From positions 1-11,745 of the forward strand of contig DXDC01000401.1 in NCBI GenBank assembly GCA_019115685.1: a DNA stretch of 11,745 bases. Direction: 5' to 3'. Below the pieces are notes generated by a model that was not told where the DNA came from, did not search any database, and was given only the letters and a program-made list of their open reading frames with translations. This DNA is from Candidatus Agrococcus pullicola (GTDB taxonomy: Bacteria; Actinomycetota; Actinomycetes; Actinomycetales; Microbacteriaceae). Positions 1 to 5,687 of the stretch are shown here, piece after piece. Position numbers and translations under genes: made by a program. Within the stretch, counting starts at the first letter, position 1. Every line of letters begins with the position of its first letter.

Positions 1-615
1 CTGGGCCACACTGTGTATCTGGGCGCCCGCGACGTAGACCGGGGCACGGCCGCCGCGACTGAGATTGGCGCCCACTTTGTCCAGCTCGACGTCACCGACG
101 ATACGTCCGTAACGGCAGCACTCGCCGCAATCGAAGACGCGGATGGCAGACTCGACTTATTGATCAACAACGCCGGGGTGCTCGAACTCGAACTGTCTGG
201 CGCGCCCGCGCTGCGGTCCTTCGACACCAACGCGGTAGGCGTACTCCGAGTGACCGAGGCCGCATTGCCGCTCCTAAATAAGTCGCCTAACCCTACAGTC
301 ATGACCATCTCCAGCAGCGCTGGTTCGTTCTGGGCGGTGAGCAACCCGGACCGGCCCGAGTATGGCCTGCGAGCACCGCTCTACTCCGCGTCTAAAGCGG
401 CCGCAAATATGCTAATGGTGCAGTATGCCAAGGCGTATCCCAGCATCAAGTTTGTCGCCCTCGAGCCGGGTACGACCGCAACGGATCTCACGGCAGGAAT
501 GGGAATTGGTCGACCCCCCGCCGAAAGCGCGCGAGTAGTGGTGCAGGTAGCGACTGCTGGCCGCAACTCTCTGACAGGAACCTTGCAGGACGAGTACGGG
601 GAGCTGGCCTGGTGA
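1..615 (+). CDS. Short-chain dehydrogenase/reductase (SDR), 5' end missing
   Basis: This is a classical SDR oxidoreductase, expected to carry out NAD(P)(H)-dependent oxidation or reduction of an alcohol or carbonyl in the cytoplasm; the substrate cannot be told. The frame is open from base 1, and the first residues (LGHTVYLGARD) are the second beta strand of the Rossmann fold. About 20-25 N-terminal residues, including the TGxxxGxG loop, therefore lie upstream of the window. Visible motifs are LDVTD (cofactor binding), NNAG near codon 56, a catalytic Ser in the ISSSAGS segment, the YSASK catalytic Tyr-Lys pair, and EPGTTATD after the active site. The GTG at position 13 is an internal valine, not the true start. 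The stop codon overlaps the GTG of the next gene (GTGA at 612-615), so the two are probably translationally coupled. Family assignment is sure; specificity is unknown. Confidence 0.93.
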   Translation: MGHTVYLGARDVDRGTAAATEIGAHFVQLDVTDDTSVTAALAAIEDADGRLDLLINNAGVLELELSGAPALRSFDTNAVGVLRVTEAALPLLNKSPNPTVMTISSSAGSFWAVSNPDRPEYGLRAPLYSASKAAANMLMVQYAKAYPSIKFVALEPGTTATDLTAGMGIGRPPAESARVVVQVATAGRNSLTGTLQDEYGELAW

Positions 616-1313
616 ATGCTTCGACCACGATTGGCATCCTTGGGGCGGGGCAGGCCGGGAGCGTGCTGGCGCGTGCTTTCCTAGACGTCGGCTATCGCGT
701 CGCCATCGCCAACTCCCGCCATCCCTGCACGCTACGTGACGTTATTGCACCACTTGGCCCGCGCATCGTCCCTCTGTGGGCGACAGACGCTGCCGCCCAA
801 GCGGATGTAGCGATACTTGCCTTCCCCTACGCGCCCCACCACACGCTTCCCGCCGCTGAGTTAGCCGGCAAGGTGGTGCTCGACAACAACAACTACATGC
901 CGTGGCGCGACGGAAACTTCCCTACCGTGGATTCCGGAGCTGTGACGGTGCATGAGCTCCGCCAAGCCCAACTGCCAGGCGCCAAGCTTGCTAAGGCCTT
1001 CAGCCACATTCAGTTCCATGGCTTGCCGCACGTCCGAAAGCCCGGAGATGAGTTGCCAGCGCTGGTACGGCTGGCACGCCCCACTGGGGCGGCCGATCGT
1101 GTGGCCTTAAGCGTATGGAGCGACTTCCCTGAGACCCTCCCAGTAGTGACGCGACTATACGACGAACTGGGCTTCGACACCGTAGTGGGGGGACTGCTGA
1201 GTGAGTCATGGAGAGTGGGACCCGGCACTCCCGCGTGGAACGCCTCTCTAGTTGGGCAGTCGCATGCAGACCTGGTGCCCAATATTTGCGCTGCGCACAG
1301 GCACCATCAGTGA
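612..1313 (+). CDS. NADP-binding oxidoreductase, F420-dependent NADP reductase-like
   Basis: A 233-residue protein of the COG2085 type (NADPH-dependent F420 reductase-like). The N-terminal Rossmann motif is clear: GILGAGQAG gives GxGxxG at residues 11-16. The second strand ends in ANSR (Arg36), a placement typical of NADP 2'-phosphate recognition. Residues around 92-102 read VVLDNNNYMPW, a substrate/flavin-side loop seen in this family. The GTG start at 612 overlaps the stop of the SDR gene, which supports an SDR plus reductase operon. True F420:NADP reductases are often about 210-230 residues, so the length fits, but many actinobacterial members have no proven F420 activity; a general NAD(P)-binding dehydrogenase is equally possible. 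The stop at 1313 is followed by the IS scar, so whatever lay downstream in the operon has been replaced. Confidence 0.85.
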   Translation: MNASTTIGILGAGQAGSVLARAFLDVGYRVAIANSRHPCTLRDVIAPLGPRIVPLWATDAAAQADVAILAFPYAPHHTLPAAELAGKVVLDNNNYMPWRDGNFPTVDSGAVTVHELRQAQLPGAKLAKAFSHIQFHGLPHVRKPGDELPALVRLARPTGAADRVALSVWSDFPETLPVVTRLYDELGFDTVVGGLLSESWRVGPGTPAWNASLVGQSHADLVPNICAAHRHHQ

Positions 1314-1376
1314 CTGTGCTGGCGTGTCACGCGCACAAAACGTGACTGTAGTCGAACCGTCCCCGGCGTGATGCTA

Positions 1377-1448
1377 GGCCGTGTTGCTAAATCCATTGGA
1401 GGGCTGCGGAGAGGCGGACCCCGGCCGCGTATGAGCTTGCGGTCTTGT
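1377..1448 (-). mobile_element. 3'-end remnant of an IS5-like insertion sequence
   Basis: The minus strand from 1448 down to 1387 encodes KTASSYAAGVRLSAALQWI followed by TAG (1387-1389). A short hydrophobic tail ending in LQW/LxW right before the stop resembles the C-termini of IS5-family transposases. Immediately beyond the stop is CAACACGGCC, which on the plus strand reads GGCCGTGTTGCTAAATCC and resembles an IS5-type terminal repeat starting GG...TGTTGC. The remnant is cut at 1448/1449 by the left end of the IS3 element, and its other half is not found on the far side. Assignment rests on recalled family features only, so it is tentative. Confidence 0.45.
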
Positions 1449-1471
1449 TGAATCGGCCTGACTTTCGTTCC
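1449..1471 (+). repeat. Left terminal inverted repeat of the IS3 element
   Basis: These 23 bases start TGAATCGGCC and end TTCGTTCC. They are a perfect reverse complement of 2734-2756. The last base overlaps the orfB TAG (1471-1473, read on the minus strand). Confidence 0.95.
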
Positions 1472-2397
1472 TATCGGGAGCCTTGTCCGGCTGGTGTCGG
1501 GTGGCCTGATTCTTGGTCAGCGTAGTACGCGTGCTCGACCTGGGCGGGGGTGCGCATGTCGAGCTCGCCGTGGAGGCGGGAGTTGTTTCACCACCACACG
1601 TATTCGAGCGTCGCGAGTTCGACCTGTTCAACCGTCCGCCAGGGCCCTTGCTGACGAATCAGCTCGGTCTTGTAGAGGTTGTTCACGGCCTCAGCCATCG
1701 CGTTGTCAAAGCTGTCGCCGACCGTTCCCGTCGAGGGGACCGCGCCAAGTTCGACGATCCGGACGGTGTAGACCATCGCGGTGTAGTTCGACCCGTGGTC
1801 GGCGTGATGGATCAACCCGTCGAGGCGGCCGCCAGCGTGCCAGGCGGCCATATCGAGCGCTTGCATCGGCAGGATCTCTGACCGCAATGTCGCAGCGACG
1901 TTCCACCCGACGATGCGCCGGGAGTAGACGTCGGTGACGAACGCGACGTAGGCGAATCCGGACCACGTCGCCACGTAGGTCACGTCACACACCCAGAGGC
2001 GGCGCGGTGCTGGCGCAGTGAAGCGCCTGTTCACGAGGTCACTCGGTAGCGCCGCCGTCTTGTCGGAGCGCGTGGTGAACACCCGCTTCGACTTGCGGAC
2101 GCCTCGGACGCCGGCGAGGCGCATGAGGCGTTCGGTCTGGTCACGACCAATCTCCCACCCCTGCCGACGCATCAGCGCATGCATCTTCCGGCGCCCGTAG
2201 ACGCCGTAGTTCTCCGCATGCAGCCGGGCGACCTCCGGGACGAGAAGCTCGTCCTTCAACTGCCGCGCCGACGGCACGCGACCGACCGCGGCGCGATAGC
2301 CGCGGGAGGTGAGGAACCCTTGAACTGCCGGGCGCAGCACCCGGCAGATGAGCTCGACCCCGAAACGATCCCGGTACTCAGTGATGAACTGGATCAT
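1471..2397 (-). pseudogene. IS3-family transposase OrfB (DDE integrase domain), interrupted by in-frame TGA
   Basis: OrfB supplies the catalytic rve/DDE domain. Counting from the ATG at 2397, the acidic triad is D138 (VCDVTYV), D200 (HHADHGSNY) and E236 (AMAEAVNNLYK). The last two are separated by exactly 35 residues, as expected for DD(35)E. Translation then meets TGA at 1588-1590, giving EYVWW-stop at residue 269. The same frame continues as NNSRLHGELDMRTPAQVE and ends at TAG 1471-1473, which restores the normal IS3 C-terminus of about 308 residues. Relatives that I recall have a third Trp here, so TGG to TGA is the likely change. The conserved RLHGEL tail is lost, so the copy is probably inactive unless the TGA is read through or the transposase comes from another copy. 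The orfB frame is -1 relative to orfA. Confidence 0.9.
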
Positions 2398-2402
2398 CTC
2401 GG

Positions 2403-2708
2403 TCAGGGGCGGTCGAGCTCCTTCGCGAAAAACACGCTCGCAGCCTTGAGAATCTCGTTCGCCTTCCGCAACTCGGCGTTCTGCTTCTGCAGCCGCTTGA
2501 TCTCCGCCGCCGCATCCGTCGTCAGCCCCGGCTTCACGCCGGCATCGACCTCGTAACGACGCTGCCACAACCGCAGCGTCTCCGGGCTCATCCCCAGCAG
2601 CCCAGCGATATGTCGGATCACGGCCATCATCGTCGAGTGCTCCGGCCGCGTCTCCGCGAGCATGCGCAACGCCCGCTCCCGCATCTCCGGCGAATACTTC
2701 CTGCTCAT
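2403..2708 (-). CDS. IS3-family transposase OrfA (helix-turn-helix protein)
   Basis: A 101-residue OrfA. The N-terminal half (MSRKYSPEMRERALRML then MSPETLRLWQRRYEVDAG) is the HTH_Tnp_1 DNA-binding region that recognises the IS ends. The region around residues 68-90 (IKRLQKQNAELRKANEIL) is the leucine-zipper-like coiled coil used for multimerisation. The start ATG at 2708 is preceded by AAGGA about 9 bases upstream. OrfA ends in FFAKELDRP and a TGA, after the orfB frame has already opened. On the coding strand a T5 run followed by C (2427-2432) lies about 20 bases before its stop, and is a plausible site for the -1 frameshift that makes the OrfAB transposase. Expressed alone, OrfA normally acts as a regulator or inhibitor of transposition. 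Confidence 0.93.
   Translation of the reverse strand: MSRKYSPEMRERALRMLAETRPEHSTMMAVIRHIAGLLGMSPETLRLWQRRYEVDAGVKPGLTTDAAAEIKRLQKQNAELRKANEILKAASVFFAKELDRP
2427..2432 (-). other. Candidate -1 programmed frameshift site between orfA and orfB
   Basis: The mRNA reads GUG UUU UUC GCG in the orfA frame (V F F A). Slippage of the Phe tRNA from UUC back to UUU would continue in the orfB frame as R E G A R P P L T E M. The site is upstream of the orfA stop and inside the open part of the orfB frame. It is not a perfect X-XXY-YYZ heptamer, and no downstream pseudoknot was verified. Confidence 0.5.
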
Positions 2709-2733
2709 CGTGTTCCATCCTTGCTTGAAGAAC

Positions 2734-2756
2734 GGAACGAAAGTCAGGCCGATTCA
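2734..2756 (+). repeat. Right terminal inverted repeat of the IS3 element
   Basis: These 23 bases start GGAACGAAAG and end GGCCGATTCA, and are the exact reverse complement of 1449-1471. The pairing stops on both sides: the outer bases (T at 1448 against T at 2757) and the inner bases do not pair. The element boundary is therefore well defined. Confidence 0.95.
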
Positions 2757-2769
2757 TGCGAGCGCTGGT

Positions 2770-3477
2770 CTATGAGTTGATTCTGTCGGCAGCTCGCTGC
2801 ACGACTCGAAGAAGCAAATCTGCCAGTTGAAGCACTTCGGCAGCTTCGATCGCATTGTCAAATCGAACTGTGCGGTGGCTCGCCGGATTCTTATACGCGC
2901 CGATAGCACCCGCGAACAAGTCAGCGATCGCCTGCTGTTCTCCGCCCTCAGCACCGGGATCACGCAGAATGCCATCCTTGGGGCTGAACGCCTTTCGCAT
3001 TAGCGGTACGCCGATAAGTTCATTTGAAAGACCCGCAACCCTGCGAACCTCAACTTCGACAGCTTTCATCGCCGAGAACGAGGCCGTTTCATAGTCCCCG
3101 AGCGCAAAATTAGAGCGGGCAGAAGACAACGCGGCGTGAAGCTCCCCTGCAAGCCGATCGTCCGCCCAGACCTTCGAAAGCGCTTTTGGGTCTTCACGCA
3201 GAGCCTTTCCAGCACTGGTTACTCTGCACCAGCCACCCTGGGGGGGGTTCTTCGAGGAACGGCCAATGAGGGCATGAGCCTCAAGCCATGCCCACGCGTC
3301 CGACAATCGCGCCAGCAAGACCTCAAGGTCGGGTGGCGACGGCTGACCGTACCCACCGCGCTGTCTAAACCCTTGGATCAGATTGTTAAAGTTTGGCTCA
3401 GCCCCCAACGATCTGAGGAGGTTCATGCTCAGGTCTGGAAGAGGCAGGTTCCGAACGTCTTCGTAGGACAAGCTCAT
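2770..3477 (-). CDS. TIGR02391/Ymh-like family protein, possible HEPN-type accessory protein
   Basis: A 235-residue soluble protein. The C-terminal half (about residues 110-230) matches what I recall of the TIGR02391 (Ymh) family: an alpha-helical region with DYETASFSAMKAVEVEVRRVAG, then ADLFAGAIGAYKNPASHR at residues 186-202. The KNPASH segment (196-201) resembles the R-x4-6-H motif of HEPN ribonuclease domains, with Lys in place of Arg. The N-terminal third (LPDLSMNLLRSLG ... WAWLEAHALIG) looks like a winged-helix-type region. Such genes are often found alone or near restriction and phage-defence loci, but their function is not established. The start ATG at 3477 has a weak GAGG just upstream. 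A C8 tract lies in codons 77-80 (plus strand 3240-3247). The gene appears lower in GC than its neighbours and sits beside the IS element, which suggests horizontal transfer. No partner gene is present in the window. Confidence 0.72.
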   Translation of the reverse strand: MSLSYEDVRNLPLPDLSMNLLRSLGAEPNFNNLIQGFRQRGGYGQPSPPDLEVLLARLSDAWAWLEAHALIGRSSKNPPQGGWCRVTSAGKALREDPKALSKVWADDRLAGELHAALSSARSNFALGDYETASFSAMKAVEVEVRRVAGLSNELIGVPLMRKAFSPKDGILRDPGAEGGEQQAIADLFAGAIGAYKNPASHRTVRFDNAIEAAEVLQLADLLLRVVQRAADRINS

Positions 3478-3731
3478 GCCTCGAGACTACGGCCCTTGCT
3501 CGTCAGCGACTCCATAGAAGAGGCGTGTTGTGGGCACGTACCTTTAGGTTAGAGAAGTCGCTTTGAATACTTCCATAAACCCCACGTAAACCCCGACGAA
3601 GCTGTGGGGATCTACCAAGAGCCGGGACCTGGCCGGGACCTGATGCATGCAAACCATGCAATCCATGACGTGAAATGGGGCCGTTTGAGGGGCAGAGAAG
3701 CCCGGAAAATCAAGGATCTGGGCTGAACCGT
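3478..3731. other. Intergenic segment between the TIGR02391 gene and the BCCT relic
   Basis: No convincing gene in 254 bp. It must carry the promoter of the TIGR02391 gene, but I see no clear -10/-35 pair. It contains an 11-bp perfect tandem repeat (3621-3642) and a 9-bp-period repeat (3646 onward). A plus-strand reading frame runs from 3553 to a TGA at 3720 (C-terminal part WGRLRGREARKIKDLG), but it has no ribosome binding site and no recognisable homology, so I do not call it a gene. No tRNA or integrase is visible. Confidence 0.5.
3621..3642 (+). repeat. Perfect 11-bp tandem duplication
   Basis: GCCGGGACCTG occurs twice head to tail (3621-3631 and 3632-3642). Immediately after it, from 3646, come CATGCAAAC, CATGCAATC and CATG, a 9-bp-period repeat of about 2.4 copies. 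The function is unknown. Arm-type protein-binding sites or simple slippage products near an element end are both possible. Confidence 0.8.
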
Positions 3732-3736
3732 CTACC

Positions 3737-4442
3737 TCCCGACACAGCGGAGATGATGAAGACCGCGGTGAGGAATGCGACGACCCCGATCAAGAGACCA
3801 TTGCCCGCGGGGGGACCATCCTGACACCAGTTCGACTCCGCGCATGATCTGCAGCGCTCCGACCCCCAGCGACGTGGCGACGCCGAAAATCGTCACTAGT
3901 ACTGAGAGAACATCGACGAGCGGTCCGATAATGCCCTTCGTTCGTTGATTGAAGATCGGGTCGAGGATGGCCGATATGAGCCCGGGACGGCCGCGACGGT
4001 AGGTCGAATACGCCAAAGACGCGCCGATCAAACCGTAAATCGCCCAGGGGAGTGGACCCCAGTGGAACATGATCTGCGCCATGGATGCGAGCATCGCGAT
4101 CCAGCTGACGGTCGAGAATTCCGGTTTTTCGTCATCCCGGCCGAGTCGGATGCCGCCTCGTCGTGAGAACGCAACCCACACCATGAAGATGAAGACGAGG
4201 ACCACGACGCTCGACAGCAGCCATCCGAGGTTCGCGATGATCCAGGACTGCATGCCTGCCGCCGGCTCTGCGAAGTGCTCACGGAAGCCGAATCCCCACG
4301 TCAGGAAGCCGACGATGAATACCGCGCAGACGGCGAAGACGATCTTGCTCGGCTTGAATCTGTACCCGGTTTCGTCGACACCGATTCCCGGGATCAGGGC
4401 AGGGTGTAGGCCCGGGTGCGGATCGGAGAGTTCTTGGAGCAC
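3737..4442 (-). pseudogene. BCCT-family (betaine/carnitine/choline) transporter, truncated and frameshifted relic
   Basis: This is the N-terminal part of a sodium- or proton-coupled quaternary-ammonium (betaine-type) transporter, an osmolyte uptake protein of about 500-600 residues when complete. From the GTG at 4442 it shows HPALIPGIGVDE, TM1 (about residues 34-51), TM2 (about 73-92), FSTVSWIAML (109-118), then FHWGPLPWAIYG and GVATSLGVGALQIMRGVELVSGW. Three defects are visible. First, the family's Gly-rich stretch between SWIAML and FHWG (normally some 40 more residues) is missing in frame. Second, a +1 insertion in the G6 run at 3809-3814 shifts the frame; dropping one base restores AGNGLLIGVVAFLTAVF and ISAVSG. 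Third, similarity ends abruptly at about 3737, so over half of the gene is gone. As read directly, the shifted frame stops at 3732. It is divergent from the citrate synthase gene and not functional. Confidence 0.9.
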
Positions 4443-4501
4443 CTTGCGGGTGCCGGAGCGTTCACTTTTGGACGGGACGTTACAAGTTGATCGCAGGGCC
4501 A

Positions 4502-4521
4502 GCTTCGAGGGGGCTCGAAGC
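4502..4521. promoter_or_regulatory. Perfect 20-bp palindrome upstream of the citrate synthase gene
   Basis: GCTTCGAGGGGGCTCGAAGC has two 8-bp arms around GGGG. It lies 52 bases before the citrate synthase ATG and between the divergent BCCT relic and the synthase. The position fits a regulator operator near the -35 region. No T-tract follows, so a terminator is unlikely. The cognate regulator is unknown. Confidence 0.55.
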
Positions 4522-4573
4522 GTGTTCGTATCGTAGGCTGGTGGATGGACGCTTACGAAGGAGAGGTGGGTTC

Positions 4574-5677
4574 ATGACCGAAGAGATCGCCAAGGGCCTC
4601 GTGGGTATTGTGGTCGACAAGACCGCGATCTCCAAGGTGAATCCAGAGTCGAATTCCCTGCTGTACCGCGGATACCCCGTGCAAGAACTCGCAGCTGAGT
4701 GTTCGTTCGAACAAGTTGCGCTACTGCTCTGGACCGGCGATCTGCCGTCGGCCGAAGAGCTGGAACGATTCCAGGACTTCGAACGATCCCACCGCGCGCT
4801 CGCCCCCGAGCTGCAGCGTATCGCGGAGGCACTGCCAGTGAATGCGCATCCCATGGACGTCGTTCGCACGGTCGTCAGTTTCATCGGGGCGGCAGCACTC
4901 GCGGAGAATCCCGATGAGAGCGAACTCGACCAATCGAAGCGACTCTTCGCGGCGATCCCTGCGGTCGTGGCGCTGTCGCAGCGTCGCCGTCACGGGCTCG
5001 AACTTGTCGAGCCTCGCGAAGATCTCGACTACTGCGAGAACTTCCTCTGGATGACGTTCGGTGAAGAAGCCGACCCCGCGGTCGTCGATGCCTTCCGGGT
5101 ATCGATGATTCTGTACGCTGAGCACAGCTTCAACGCCTCAACGTTCACCGGCAGGGTCGTCACCTCGACGCTGGCAGATCTGTATTCAGGAGTCGTCGGG
5201 GCGATCGGCGCCCTCAAGGGGCACTTGCACGGCGGGGCGAACGAGGCCGTCATGGAGATCTTCCGCGAACTCGAAAACGGTGTCGATGCGGGTGAATGGC
5301 TGGATGCGGCGTTCGCTCAGAAGCGCAAGATCATGGGCTTCGGTCATCGCGTCTACAAGAACGGCGATTCGCGAGTGCCGACGATGCAAGACGCGCTGGT
5401 CAAGCTCACCGAGCACTACCAGCGGCCCGACGTGCTGGAGCGCTACTTCGCACTCGAGACGGCGATGGCTGATCGGAAGCCCATAAAACCGAACCTCGAT
5501 TACCCGTCCGGCCCCACCTATGACCTCATGGGGTTCGACACGGAGGTCTTTACTCCGCTGTTCGTCGCGTCCCGTGTCGTAGGTTGGACGGCGCACATAC
5601 TTGAACAGCGCGAAGACAACGCATTGATTCGACCACTCGCGGGTTACAACGGATCCGACGAGCGCCACCTCAGCTAA
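4574..5677 (+). CDS. Citrate synthase / 2-methylcitrate synthase
   Basis: A 367-residue enzyme of the citrate synthase fold that condenses oxaloacetate with acetyl-CoA (TCA cycle) or propionyl-CoA (methylcitrate cycle) in the cytosol. Active-site residues are visible: H184 in AEHSFNAST (oxaloacetate binding), H219 in HLHGGANEAVM, H258 in GFGHRVYKNGDSR and D309 in NLDYPSG. The short length and the sequence style (start KGLVGIVVDKTAIS, and LLYRGYPVQELA) match the bifunctional PrpC-type enzymes annotated in Microbacteriaceae, not the longer hexameric GltA. The start is the ATG at 4574, preceded by AAGGAGAGG at 4558-4566; the frame is open further upstream to 4487, but without a ribosome binding site or homology. 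No prpB or prpD is present, so a dedicated propionate role is not shown. The aldo/keto reductase gene follows after 10 bp. Confidence 0.95.
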   Translation: MTEEIAKGLVGIVVDKTAISKVNPESNSLLYRGYPVQELAAECSFEQVALLLWTGDLPSAEELERFQDFERSHRALAPELQRIAEALPVNAHPMDVVRTVVSFIGAAALAENPDESELDQSKRLFAAIPAVVALSQRRRHGLELVEPREDLDYCENFLWMTFGEEADPAVVDAFRVSMILYAEHSFNASTFTGRVVTSTLADLYSGVVGAIGALKGHLHGGANEAVMEIFRELENGVDAGEWLDAAFAQKRKIMGFGHRVYKNGDSRVPTMQDALVKLTEHYQRPDVLERYFALETAMADRKPIKPNLDYPSGPTYDLMGFDTEVFTPLFVASRVVGWTAHILEQREDNALIRPLAGYNGSDERHLS

Positions 5678-5687
5678 GGAGCCCCAA

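Larger units (their letters stand above)
1449..2756 (-). mobile_element. IS3-family insertion sequence, 1308 bp
   Basis: A complete IS3-type element bounded by perfect 23-bp inverted repeats (1449-1471 and 2734-2756) that begin with TGA, the 5'-TG end usual for IS3. Inside are orfA and orfB on the minus strand in the -1 frame relation typical of the family. The element appears structurally intact except for a nonsense codon in orfB (TGA at 1588-1590). The three flanking bases are TGT on the left and TGC on the right, so there is no identical 3-bp target duplication. This fits later recombination or deletion next to the element rather than a simple recent insertion. It lies 13 bp beyond the stop of the TIGR02391 gene. 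Confidence 0.95.

Noticed and set aside
1300..1360. Possible hairpins from GTGAC/GTCAC repeats after the F420-like gene, as a terminator
   Set aside because: The arms are only 5 bp with 11-bp loops and there is no T-tract.
1513..1881. Plus-strand open frames through the IS3 element, including one of 122 codons
   Set aside because: They are antisense to orfB and lack homology or a plausible ribosome binding site.
3553..3722. Small plus-strand frame ending WGRLRGREARKIKDLG
   Set aside because: Only one ATG (3643, 25 codons), no ribosome binding site, runs through the tandem repeats, and no recognisable family. Kept only as a note in the intergenic entry.
4487..4573. 29-residue N-terminal extension of citrate synthase
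   Set aside because: A strong AAGGAGAGG precedes the ATG at 4574, and the extension is composed of Arg/Gly-rich residues that run through the palindrome and promoter region.
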